A DNA stretch of 64,000 nucleotides, taken from assembly GCF_018812025.1 (NCBI RefSeq), contig NC_063049.1:37863447-37927446 (forward strand), given 5' to 3'. The notes below the pieces were generated by a model. It did not search any database. It had not been told where the DNA came from and saw only the letters and a program-made list of their open reading frames with translations. Position numbers and translations under genes: made by a program. Below, piece by piece: positions 32,630 through 43,493 of the stretch; position 1 is the stretch's first letter; every line of letters begins with the position of its first letter. This DNA comes from Megalobrama amblycephala. Taxonomy: Eukaryota; Chordata; Actinopteri; Cypriniformes; Xenocyprididae.

Positions 32630-33545
32630 AGAAGAAGTAAATCCTGTGAAATAGTCGCAACGAACACTGGTTAAAGCTTTGCACTGAGAACGGCCCAGCA
32701 CCTCTTTCTGGTTCTGTCTGTGAAGCCCTTCCAGACTCGAATGCTTCTGGACTGTCGAGTTGCAGCGAATCTTTTTAAGTCCAGATTCCACATTTGCAGC
32801 GGTTGAGATCTTCCACTGTCCAAATCCGCAAAAGGGCACATGGCTTACTGTGGCATCTGTCTGGTACATATTACAGAAATGTAATGAATCTTTTGGGATG
32901 TATTTAAGTATGTGATGCAGGTCTTGTCGAATGTTTGCAGCAGTTGAAAAGACTTGTGGGTGACCTAAAGTTTTCTGTTTGAGTGTGTCTTTGTCTGTCT
33001 AGGACAAAAATGTCTACTGTAATCAGACTTGTTTTCTAATTCAGCCTCTGTGAGGAACTAACTGTGCAATACATTTCACTTTTTTTCTCTCTCAAACTTG
33101 AACTGACCAATCACAACTACTGTTCTACTCAAAATGCACACAGCTGTCTTCATTTCCTGTTGATAGTCTATCACATACTGTATGTATAGATAAGACACTT
33201 AAAGCCTTCGGAGCATATTCAGAAACATTTTGTCCTGTGAGAAGAAAAAGCACTAAATTCCCTTTATATAAATTTACACTAGCACGCTTTTAAAAGATTT
33301 TTTTTATTCCTAACGACAGCAGAGGATAATCTGTCAAATCTGCTGTCTTCTGATGAGGATTTAAAGTGTTCGACTTAATTTTCCTCAGTGTGAATGAGTT
33401 TTTTTTTGGTTATTGTTGTCTGAGATGTAATGAATTGTAATACTAATTGATTTATGCGACTAAGGGGATGTGTTCCCTTTCCGCCTGGGATGCATGAGGG
33501 ATAATCTTTAATGCAAATCATTAATAAAGATTTATTTATTTTGTA
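32626..33545 (+). CDS. itprid2: itprid2 terminal exon: stop codon 32627-32629 and 3' UTR
   Basis: After the acceptor CTTCTGCAG the exon gives the last base of an Ala codon and then TGA, so only four coding bases are in this exon; the rest is 3' UTR. An AATAAA signal at 33523-33528 puts the likely cleavage site near 33540-33550. The antisense reading frame at 32543-32869 is not supported. Confidence 0.8.
33523..33528 (+). terminator. polyadenylation signal of itprid2
   Basis: A canonical AATAAA about 0.9 kb after the stop codon, followed by a T-rich tract (TTTATTTATTTTGT) that could serve as the downstream element. This is the most plausible 3' end of the transcript. Confidence 0.65.
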
Positions 33546-33550
33546 CGTAC

Positions 33551-34544
33551 ACTTGCCGAGTCATAATTTTGTTTGGGTTGTTGGAGATGGTTGATGGTGT
33601 TTTTTTTTGTGTGTGTTTTTTTTACTGAACAAAATACTGAATGTTCCTGGTTACCACAGAATTAAATGCTTATTAATCTTGTCCTTGTGGAATTACATCC
33701 AGTTTTCAGCAATTAAACCTTTTGAGCGAGATGTGCGAGGATGCCAGAAAAGGGATTGTGCGCATGTAGCAAACACGTTTTAACTAGATTTAGACACTTT
33801 TATAGCTCTAACATTCAAGTTTGTACAGAAGAGTTCATATAAGCTTTTTAAATATTAAAAGTATGAGCTGTACACTTCTGGTTTGAAACCCTCTAGTATG
33901 CCTTGCATCATAAACTTCTGAAGGGTGGATTTACAGTGCCTTCTGTTTTATATTATTATGCTTTAATGTTTGGTTTATTGAGTTTGAAATTTACTAATGA
34001 TTGTTATGATTGTGCTATCAATAGTTAATCAGTCTCCTTAATTGCATTTATTCATTGAGTGTTTATAATCTTTTAGTTTTACAACCAGTGTGTGTGTGTG
34101 TGTGTTTAGGATCTTAGTGGTGACTGAAGAAACCATTTACAGTGTTTAAACAGGTAAACTGGCTTACTGGCTTTCAGAAAGTAAATATGCACTCATGTTG
34201 AAGTGTGTGTGTGTTGGGGGGAGGGTTAGGTTAATCAACTTTTTATTGTCTTTTAGATATAACAACATGACATACATTCAAACAAAGAGGGAAGGGGGAG
34301 CAACAGGACATTTTATCAATAACTTAAGAGTTTGAAAAAGGGTTACTTTACGTAATCATTACTTTATGTAATCATTCCTTTATATAATCCAATATGTTGG
34401 AAGAAAAACTTTGCCAAGCCTCAATGGTACTAGGTTTAGCCTTATTAATTAGAGCTGTTGTACATTCACAAGTCATTTTTAAGGAGGCTATGAATCCAAT
34501 ATGTTTTTGCCACACGAGTCCTGAAAAGTGAAAGAGTCTCGATA
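33551..34544. other. intergenic DNA after itprid2
   Basis: Between the itprid2 polyadenylation site and the hAT element. Contains small TG runs (34088-34105, 34204-34214) and no recognisable gene or element. Confidence 0.55.
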
Positions 34545-34552
34545 GCCCAGAT

Positions 34553-35952
34553 CAGTGGTTCCCAAACTGGGGTACGCGTACCCCTGGGGGTACGTGAGGT
34601 GACAAAAGGGGGTACGCGAACAAAATGCTGAGTAGTTCATTTAATTCTACCTTAGAAATACATGCTCGATTTTAATATTATTTTAACTGCCAAAATGGCG
34701 TAAATCCAGCACATTTAATCAAATTACCTCATCATTTGCAGTCAAAAATGACACAAGCAGCACGCATATGATTGCGTTGCGTGCAGTCTGCCGATTTAAA
34801 GCTCCCTCTACAGGTTCCTTCAGTGAATCACACTGTCGTAAATACTCCAAGCGCAGCTCTGGACTACAACGACTACAACACTCACCAGCGCAGTAGTTTT
34901 GCAAATACAGTACAAGAAATCTCGATGGAGGTGGGTAATTTACGAAATTTGTCTTATAAAGTCATAATATATACATTGTTTTTGAATTACCGTAAAGCAT
35001 TTTGTCATTCTCGCGTGAACGTGAACATGGGGCGAGATTGTATCGGGTCGGCGCAGCTCAACTTGCAAGTGCTGTTTTTTGGTGTAGACGTGCCAGAGGG
35101 GGTAAGTGCTCACCTCAAACACACCACTACAAGTCAATTAACCATCGTAAGGACTTAGAAAACTATTTATGAAAGTAAAAAAAGTTACTTAGTTCTGCTT
35201 TAAATCGCACTAAATTACTGCCGTTCTCGACAATGCACCTTTGTAACAGTAGGGATTTAGCACTTACTCGCATGAAGAACATATAGACACAGATAATTTC
35301 GATTTAAGACTCAAACTTTCTCCGATACAAAAACATACCTTGTGTGAGTTCTTGTATTTAATGATGATAACGAGCAAGAACGCACTTGTTCCCAAATATC
35401 CACATGTGACATGACTGCAAACGTGACATTTATTATAGCCTACAACAGGTCAAAAAACAAAACATACATTTTAAACACAGTACTGTCAGTATTTAATCTA
35501 TTTTGCAGTGAAATAATAGTTCTAACGAAAACCACAGCAGAACTACAACACACGTCTGTGTTTCACGAACAATTCTGCGGCTTTGAACGAATCGTAAGAG
35601 TCAATGATTCAATGATTCATTCACAGCCACTTGCTTCGTTACTGAATGAATGACTCGATGACTCACTCATAAAAACAGTGACTTGCTGCCACCTACTGGC
35701 GGTTTTAGTTTAATATTTAAAAGTTTTACTTAGTTTTACCATCATTGCATATTTCTCTGTTGAACATTTTTTATTTAAAACTGCATTTATTTTATAAAGT
35801 TATTCAGAAAGGTAAAAAAATGTACTGGAAAATCAATTTAGGGGGCAAATATTGTCCCTTAATGGTAAAGGTGTGACTGCAGTCTAAGTGGAAGAGAGGG
35901 GGTACGCGGAAGGATGGTAATCCCTTCAAGCTAAAAAGTTTGGGAACCACTG
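34553..35952. mobile_element. hAT-type non-autonomous transposon with perfect 8-bp duplication
   Basis: The ends are CAGTGGTTCCCAAACTGGGG and CTTTTTAGTTTGGGAACCACTG read inward, i.e. inverted CAGTGGTTCCCAAAC termini. The eight bases GCCCAGAT occur immediately outside both ends (34545-34552 and 35953-35960). End sequence, 8-bp duplication and repeated subterminal GGGGGTACGCG motifs fit the hAT superfamily. The 1400 bases hold no intact transposase; the longest frame (34772-35158) shows no transposase motif. Confidence 0.88.
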
Positions 35953-36347
35953 GCCCAGATGGCTGGATGCAGTATAGGTCATTAACCCCGCAGTCAAATT
36001 ACACGTCAGATATTTTTTTCCAAAGATGGTTTCTGTTTTTAGGCAATTTTTATCACGCTGATGTTAAAGTGTTCGTTCTTTAAATAAGTTTGTTTTTAGT
36101 AAGTTATATGATGCTTTAAAAACGCAGGTTTCGACATCATGATTGACAGCTTCTCTGAGCAAATTAGTCACTGAAGCACAAATTGACTTTTTTTTCTGGA
36201 ACTTCGGGAGGAGATTGGTATGGCGGGCCGGAAGGTCCAAAAATATGGCTACCGACTTGTCGCGGGAATTCACTATACAATTGCCAGTAGCCACTGAGTT
36301 TACCACTGATAGGCCGGCGGTGCATCTGCATACACACTCTCCTCACG

Positions 36348-36655
36348 CAGCGAACGACTCACTTTCCTCACACAGCTGACCACTGACTCTCCTCAGCCGG
36401 CGACTCACTTTCCTCACGCAGCGGACGAATCACTTTCCTCACGCAGCCGGCGACTCACTTTCCTCACGCAGCGGAAGAATCACTTTCCTCACGCAGCCGG
36501 CGACTCACTTTCCTCACGCAGCCGGCGACTCACTTTCCGCAGCCGGCGACTCACTTTCCGCAGCCGGCGAGTCACTTTCCGCAGCCGGCGACTCACTTTC
36601 TGCAGCCGGCGACTCACTTTCTGCAGCCGGCGACTCACTTTCCTCACGCAGCATT
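36348..36655. repeat. GC-rich tandem array, left arm of palindrome
   Basis: Twelve CACTTTC-containing units of 18-26 bases with variants of GCAGCCGGCGACTCACTTTCC; some units lack the CTCAC linker. Regular spacing looks CRISPR-like at first sight but there are no unique spacers. Confidence 0.9.
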
Positions 36656-36834
36656 AACTCTCCTCACGTTTCTTTTCAAATACTGTGATGGTGCAATAAC
36701 TAACTACATCAAGTAAAATTGATCATTTTTGTGTTGTAAATGTAATTTATTCTGAAGCAATATTCCCATCAGTGTTCTGTAAACTGTTACTGTTAAGATG
36801 TAAACTGTTAATCATCAGATTTGTATATGCCCCC

Positions 36835-37166
36835 TTAAAGGGATAGGTCAATCAAAAATAAAAATTCTGTCATCATTGACTTACCTTCTAGTTGTTCCGA
36901 ACCTGTATGAGTTTCTTTCTTCTGTTGAACTAAAAATATATTTTGAATGTCAGTAAACAAACAGCTGACTGTAGAGAGTGACTTTCATAGTAGGAAAAAA
37001 ATAAAAAATATATGGAAGTCACTGGCTACCATCAACTGGTTACTGACATTCTTCAAAATATCATCCTTTTTCTTTCTTCTGTTGAACTAAACTCATATAG
37101 GTTTGGAACAAACTAGAGTGTAAGTCAATGATGACAGAATTATCATTTAGGTTTAACTGTCCCTTG
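36835..37166. mobile_element. AAGGGATAGGTCAATC-ended MITE inside left palindrome arm
   Basis: Starts at TTAA (36835-36838) with AAGGGATAGGTCAATCAAAA and ends near TTTAACTGTCCCTTGG; internal arms carry CTTTCTTCTGTTGAACTA twice in opposite sense to the matching right-half motifs. A mirrored copy is at 38245-38597 in the right arm. Confidence 0.65.
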
Positions 37167-38244
37167 GAATTGATTGTCATGGCATTTTTTTATTTTTTTT
37201 TTACCTTTATAAAAAGGTAATTTTCCCCTAACCTTGGCTATCAATCTCATGTTAATTAGAATAACTCACTCTAGGGCTTTTATTATTTTTTCCACGGCAG
37301 AGGAAACAGAATCTGCATCAGAAGTGGCATTTAGATGCATGTATAAAATTGAATATGAATGTGCAAAACAAGCATGAAAAACACTGTTTAACAACTTTAC
37401 AATAAAGATATATAAAGCTTTTGTGGATTTTACAAATTATCTTTATACAATATATACAATATTCTGAAAAAGTGACATTTCCCTTTTTGCAAAGTTCAGA
37501 TGTTGATAAAATATATAACTTTAACTAAAGATAAATTTTTGATTTGCAGCTGTCATGCTTAAACACTGGTTCTGCAGATTTTTGACATTTCAAATTTGCA
37601 TTGTTTTTGTAACCATCACATTAGTTTATGGTATACGCTACTTTCATGTTTTTTTTTAAAAAAAAATTTAATCAGCTTACAACAGATTCCTTATTTGATA
37701 ACACTATTCAAAAGAGCATTCACTACAAATAACATTTTAAACAAGGCACCAACAGCTTGGGCCCCTAAACAGTGACTGTTTCACTGAGTCTAATGTGATG
37801 GTTACAAAAACAATGCAATTTTGAAATGTCAAAAATCTGCAGAACCAGTGTTTAAGCATGACAGCTGCAAATCAAAAATGTATCTTTAGTTAAAGTTATA
37901 TATTTTATCAACATTTGAACTTTGCAAAAAGGGAAATGTCACTTTTTCAGAATATTGTATATTAAAGATAATTTGTAAAATCCACAAAAGCTTTATAGAT
38001 CTTTATTGTAAAGTTGTTAAACAGTGTTTTTCATGCTTGTTTTGCACATTCATATTCAATTTTATACATGCATCTAAATGCCACTTCTGATGCAGATTCT
38101 GTTTCCTCTGCCGTGGAAAAAATAACGGTAAAAGCCCTACAGTGAGTTATTCTAATTAACATGAGACTGATAGCCAAGGTTAGGGGAAAAGTACCTTTTT
38201 AAAAAGGTAAAAAAAAAAAAAAAAAATGCCATGACAATCAATTT

Positions 38245-38597
38245 CAAGGGATCGTTAAACCTGTGATAATTGATGATAATAATGATAATGATAATTCTGT
38301 CATCATTGACTTACACTCTAGTTTGTTCCAAACCTATATGAGTTTAGTTCAACAGAAGAAAGAAAAAGGATGATATTTTGAAGAATGTCAGTAACCAGTT
38401 GATGGTAGCCAGTGACTTCCATATTTTTTTTTTTTTTCCTACTATGAAAGTCACTCGCTACAGTCAGCTGTTTGTTTACTGACATTCAAAATATATTTTT
38501 AGTTCAACAGAAGAAAGAAACTCATACAGGTTCGGAACAACTAGAAGGTAAGTCAATGATGACAGAATTTTTATTTTTGATTGACCTATCCCTTTAA
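38245..38597. mobile_element. AAGGGATAGGTCAATC-ended MITE inside right palindrome arm
   Basis: The mirror image of the copy at 36835-37166, ending TTGACCTATCCCTTTAA with TTAA at 38594-38597. It carries a small extra repeat (ATAATGATAATGATAAT near 38278-38295) absent from the left-arm copy. Confidence 0.65.
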
Positions 38598-38781
38598 GGG
38601 GGCATATACAAATCTGATGATTAACAGTTTACATCTTAACAGTAACAGTTTACAGAACACTGATGGGAATATTGCTTCAGAATAAATTACATTTACAACA
38701 CAAAAATGATCAATTTTACTAGATGTAGTTAGTTATTGCACCATCACAGTATTTGAAAAGAAACGTGAGGAGAGTTAATGC

Positions 38782-39245
38782 TGCGTGAGGAAAGTGAGTC
38801 GCCGGCTGCAGAAAGTGACTCGCCGGCTGCGGAAAGTGACTCGCCGGCTGCGGAAAGTGAGTCGTCGGCTGCGGAAAGTGAGTCGCCGGCTGCGGAAAGT
38901 GACTCGCCGGCTGCGTGAGGAAAGTGAGTCGCCGGCTGCGTGAGGAAAGTGAGTCGCCGGCTGCGTGAGGAAAGTGATTCGTCCGCTGCGTGAGGAAAGT
39001 GAGTCGCCGGCTGCGTGAGGAAAGTGATTCGTCCGCTGCGTGAGGAAAGTGAGTCGCCGGCTGAGGAGAGTCAGTGGTCAGCTGTGTGAGGAAAGTGAGT
39101 CGTTCGTTGCGTGAGGAAAGTGAGTCGCCGGCTGAGGAGAGTCAGTGGTCAGCTGCGTGAGGAAAGTGAGTCGTTCGCTGCGTGAGGAAAGTGAGTCGCC
39201 GGCTGAGGAGAGTCAGTGGTGAGTGGTGAGTCGCTGCGTGAGGAG
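38782..39245. repeat. GC-rich tandem array, right arm of palindrome
   Basis: The inverted counterpart of the array at 36348-36655, with sixteen GGAAAGTGA-type units. Extra copies of a higher-order block (GGAGAGTCAGTGGTCAGCTG) make it longer than the left arm. Confidence 0.9.
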
Positions 39246-39365
39246 AGTGTGTATGCAGATGCACCGCCGGCCTATCAGTGGTAAACTCAGTGGCTGCTGG
39301 CAATTGTATAGTGAATTCCCGCGACAAGTCGGTAGCCATATTTTTGGACCTTCCGGCCCGCCATA

Positions 39366-41024
39366 GTACGAGGCAGCGGGGTGTTACAAAGCTCGCGCCG
39401 CGCTGACATGTCATCTGCGCGGATCAATGGACCGAGCCGCGCGACCGACTCGTCAGCGCAGCGCGGACGTGTTTTCTAGCGCCTCCCAATGGGCAGCGCG
39501 GCGCGAGCTAATCTCATCCAATAGTATCCAGCTGCAGACCCGCAGCACCACAGTTTCAGAACCGCAGTTTCATGATGTCTACAGTATTTAACAACAATAC
39601 TTTTAAATAAAGTCATTTTTCTGTTCATATAGGCCTAACATGCATAAGATATCATGATGTACAAAGAGCAAAGTTTTAAAACAGCCTATATGTTAATGTC
39701 AATGAATGGATACAAACACAGTCGTGTATAGGCTACTGCGAGAATAGGCTACAACTACGCCGTTTTTATTTTTAAATTATTTTCTCCACGTTTTAAATAG
39801 GCTAATACAATGACACAGAGTTTGAGAAGATTTATTTATTTATTTATTTTATTAATTCAAACATATATTAATACATGTGTAACATTTGACTGTATATTTG
39901 ATCGTATTATTTCCTTCATGTTCAAATTGTTACACATAATACTTACATTATGTAACGTAGGCTATTTAATGTCAAATAAAAATAACCATTAAAAAGCCTT
40001 GAACAAGTAAAACGTGTGCTGAAAACAAATAGGATATAAAACATTTCTAAAATAATAGGATTAAAACATATTTAAACTGCGCATAATAAAATAAAAACAA
40101 GCAAAAAACAAATAATCATCTTAAAACACTTAAAGATTATAAGCCCATATCATGGCATTTCTGCAGAAAACCCTGTCTTTTCATCCCTGAAAACAAAATG
40201 AATAAGTTTTATTAATATTTATTTAATATTAACACGATACATATCTTTGACAAATGCAAAAAAATCTTTAATGATAAAATGTAAATGATTCAGTAGCCTA
40301 GCAGACACTTAGTAATACAAATACTTAGTAATATAAATATATAAATATAAATTCGTTCACCACATCATGACAGAAATATCATACACTCACCATATACACC
40401 TTCTGATGTCTCATTGGCTTAAATGCATGTTTCACTTGTTCAAGGATTTGGAATGATTAAATACATGTAGGCTTATATTTTGACATTAAATGCCCTTAAA
40501 TGCCTCTGTGTCTTTATACTATTTGTCAGACGTTCACAACATGAACATAAGGAAATAATATCACATACAGTCAAGGGAGACATTTTACTATATGGTTACA
40601 CATTTATTAATATATTTTCAAAATTATATGGTTAAAAGTGTTTGTTCACAGTTTATACAAATTAGTTCATGCCTTAACAAAACATAGTTTGCATTATCGA
40701 TTAACTTGGTAATTAAAACTCCTCTTTGTACATCATGATATCTTATGCATATTAGGCCTATATGAACAGAAAAATGACTTTATTTAAAAGTATTGTTGTT
40801 AAATACTGTAGACATCATGAAACTGCGGTTCTGAAACTGTGGTGCTGCGGGTCTGCAGCTGGATACTATTGGATGAGATTAGCTCGCGCCGCGCTGCCCA
40901 TTGGGTGGCGCTAGAAAACACGTCCGCGCTGCGCTGACGAGTCGGTCGCGCGGCTCGGTCCATTGATCCGCGCAGATGACATGTCAGCGCGGCGCGAGCT
41001 TTGTAACACCCCGCTGCCTCGTAC
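39366..41024. mobile_element. 1.66-kb element with 303-base CpG-rich inverted ends
   Basis: Left arm 39366-39668 and right arm 40722-41024 are inverted copies of 303 bases with two mismatches that I can see. They begin GTACGAGGCAGCGGGGTGTT and are rich in CG dinucleotides (AGCTCGCGCCGCGCTGAC). The 1053-base centre is AT-rich with no coding frame. GTAC at both borders is itself palindromic, so the target duplication cannot be read safely. It directly abuts the palindrome ending at 39363. Confidence 0.75.
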
Positions 41025-41269
41025 CACTTTTGGTGTGTTTGGCTTCCCATAATATGCTACAATGGAAGAGAGTAAGGTGCGTCGTCGTCTTTTTTTTTTA
41101 TATAGTCTGTTTTTTGCAGTTCTGTTTATAGTTCTGTTTGTGCAGTGTAAACCAGTTCTATATTATTGTCTTCTTTGCAGCTGTAAAACCAGCAAACATT
41201 CTCTTTCCTACTGAACTTATACAGAAGCCAGAATCATCGAGAAGACAAACCTGGATTAGGGGTGTAATC
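41025..41269. other. short intergenic stretch between elements
   Basis: About 245 bases of unassigned sequence between two fold-back elements; nothing recognised. Confidence 0.4.
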
Positions 41270-41363
41270 AATAGAGTGCCCCAGGGATGACGCATTTTTG
41301 TAGGCAAAACCCGGAAGCGAGTTAGCATTTTAGGACTTCCGGTTCCAACGCCGTAAAGTCTAT

Positions 41364-42052
41364 AGTTGCGTCCCAAATGACGCACTATACACTATGCACT
41401 TATACACTATGTACTTGTGCACTATGCACTCATCCATGTAGTGCGTGAATTGTATGAGGTTATTTTGTCATTTAACAACGGAGTCCGATCCTCCCTTCCC
41501 CTCTGCTACGTAATTAAAGCTGCGACAGTTGAGTGCACGAAGTGTCCAACATTCCACACTTCTGGTGCGTCCCAATTCGCGTACTTGTGCACTATTCTAT
41601 GACGTTTTTAAGTAAAATAGTGCAGTAGTGCGTTCACACTGAAAATTCCAAAAAGAAAAAGTGCACTTTAAATACCCGGATGGTGCACTAAATTAACGGA
41701 AAAAACGAAGTGTGGAATGTTGGACACTTCGTGCACTCAACTGTCGCAGCTTTAATTACGTAGCAGAGGGGAAGGGAGGATCGGACTCCGTTGTTAAATG
41801 ACAAAATAACCTCATACAATTCACGCACTACATGGATGAGTGCATAGTGCACAAGTACATAGTGTATAAGTGCATAGTGTATAGTGCGTCATTTGGGACG
41901 CAACTTTCGTTTTTTCCGTTAATTTAGTGCACCATCCGGGTATTTAAAGTGCACTTTTTCTTTTTGGAATTTTCAGTGTGAACGCACTACTGCAGTATTT
42001 TACTTAAAAACGTCATAGAATAGTGCACAAGTACGCGAATTGGGACGCACCT
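41364..42052. mobile_element. GTGCGTCCCAA-ended MITE carrying an inverted copy of itself
   Basis: The outer element begins AGTTGCGTCCCAAATGACG and ends CGCGAATTGGGACGCACCT, flanked by TAT on both sides (41361-41363, 42053-42055). In its middle lies a second copy in reverse orientation (41563-41905), flanked by TTC on both sides (41560-41562, 41906-41908). Removing the inner 343 bases and one TTC leaves exactly 343 bases, so host and guest are the same length. Three-base duplications fit a PIF/Harbinger-type mobiliser. Confidence 0.85.
41563..41905 (-). mobile_element. 343-base guest copy inserted in reverse into its own family
   Basis: Starts TGGTGCGTCCCAATTCGCG and ends GTCATTTGGGACGCAACT, which is the outer element read on the other strand. 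TTC duplication on both sides. The two copies are nearly identical, so the event is recent on the scale of this family. Confidence 0.85.
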
Positions 42053-42700
42053 TATGGGTTTTTTGAATGGGTTTTTGCTAAATCGCCTGAAATAAGGTCT
42101 GTGGTTAACAAAGCCTCTAAATACTTTCACGTTTTGATCTATGACATAAAACACACCAGTTATAACCCACTGGTGATTTTTTAAACTTTTACTGTGTCTT
42201 AAAATCGGTGGTTGCTAACAAATTGCTAAAAGGGACTACTTCCTTTGGCGGGGACTTTAGACGTCATCACTAAAAACGGGACATTTGGACAGCATTTCTC
42301 ATGAAAAAGTGGAAAAGTATTCATAACAGCACAGATCATAATCAGCGAGCATGTTTTTAAATAAAGTTGTTTTTTAAATACAGTTTGAGGACGCTTGGTG
42401 GTGACGACGTTGACCCGCGACCATTTTGTGCTGTAGTCCATTTATAGCCTACTGTTAGCCTTTTATATCTGACGACTTTATTTAGGCTTCAAAATCTATA
42501 AATGTTGTGTTAACTTGTAAAGATTATCTTGATAGACAAAACGTGTAAGTGTCATAACCCTTTATTAAACACAGAGCTTATTTTCTGCGATTTTCCAAAA
42601 GTCTATGGGAAAAATGCATAGGCTTTCAACCGAGGGAACCCGTGCGCCGCTAACTTCCGGGTTGGCCTACAAAAACGCGTCATCCCTGGGGCACTCTATT

Positions 42701-43200
42701 TGTTAAAAGGAGGACAAAACTAACCCTGCATCCCAGTGTGCACACATTATCCACCATATCCGCCCTAAATAGTATTGAATTTTACTAACGTCACATACTA
42801 TTTGGGATGGATATTTGCACATTGAGACTCAGGCTCAGTTTACATAAGTCCATATAACAGTTGGACACTCCCAAAACATATGACGAAAAGTAATGCAGTG
42901 TTACAGATATGGCAGTTGTAAGTCATTGTAGTTTCATTTTGAATCTCTTGTAAGGAGTTATGTATGCTCTTTAAAGTGAATAAGACCATAGACCACCCTC
43001 TCTCAGTCGACAGATCCATTAAAATCAGATAATCCAGCTAGATTTGGTAGAAAAAGGTTCTGTAATGCGATCATTAAGTTTTTAATTATAGATTAAAGAA
43101 CAGATGGCTGACCAGAAGATAGTATGATCCAATCCCACATAGGATGAGAGGAAATGGGAGATGCCCAGGGAACTTCATAAACCTTAAGAGCGGAACTTAA
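42701..43200. other. intergenic DNA, nothing recognised
   Basis: Unassigned sequence between the nested element and a TA/GA microsatellite. It has no convincing coding frame. Confidence 0.4.
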
Positions 43201-43202
43201 CA

Positions 43203-43204
<2 letters not shown>

Positions 43205-43291
<87 letters not shown>
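43205..43291. repeat. compound (TA)n(GA)n microsatellite
   Basis: About 24 TA units directly followed by about 19 GA units. Confidence 0.95.
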
Positions 43292-43295
<4 letters not shown>

Positions 43296-43493
43296 TGGTA
43301 GGCAAAACTTAATTCTTAGTGTCTGAAGTGAACAGAAACCCTGGTTATCATATGTTGTTATTAGAGAATTAGAGAGAAGTGGTTTTTAATGTATGTTTCT
43401 CTGTTTTATAGTGTTCTTATTTTGCTGCTGAACCAGGAAAATGTTTTCTATATAATCTGGAAATAAAACAAATTCCATAAAATACATAACCAT

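Larger units (their letters stand above)
36221..39363. mobile_element. 3.1-kb palindromic transposon-like element
   Basis: Left arm 36221-37624 and right arm 37790-39363 are inverted copies separated by about 165 bases. The ends are TGGCGGGCCGGAAGGTCC and its complement, flanked by TA on both sides, which would fit a TA-targeting (Tc1/mariner-type) element. The first 115 or so bases of the two arms differ at one base that I can see. Each arm contains, in mirrored order, a GC-rich tandem array (unit about GCAGCCGGCGACTCACTTTCC; 12 copies left, 16 right) and a TTAA-type MITE (about 36835-37166 and 38245-38597). No transposase frame. Confidence 0.8.
41274..42696. mobile_element. GAGTGCCCCAGGGATGACGC-ended MITE hosting a nested pair
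   Basis: The ends GAGTGCCCCAGGGATGACGC and GCGTCATCCCTGGGGCACTC are perfect inverted repeats, continuing as CATTTTTGTAGGCAAAACCCGG against CCGGGTTGGCCTACAAAAACG. TA is found on both sides, although the flanks AAT/ATT also extend the palindrome. The element is interrupted at 41364-42052 by a second family. No transposase. Confidence 0.75.

Noticed and set aside
32543..32869. 108-codon minus-strand frame around the itprid2 stop codon
   Set aside because: It overlaps the terminal exon and 3' UTR on the opposite strand, has no splice or promoter support and no recognisable product.
34772..35158. 128-codon plus-strand frame within the hAT element
   Set aside because: It shows none of the hAT transposase landmarks and is interrupted relative to any known protein; it is treated as chance.
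36340..39250. Regularly spaced GCAGCCGGCGACTCACTTTCC units resembling a CRISPR array
   Set aside because: The units are adjacent with no unique spacers, they occur as mirrored arrays in a palindrome, and the DNA is clearly vertebrate. It is a tandem repeat.
40799..41050. Minus-strand frame with an Arg/Ser-rich protein
   Set aside because: It is the CpG-rich inverted arm of a transposon, and the mirrored arm at 39366-39668 gives the same residues on the other strand. Not a gene.
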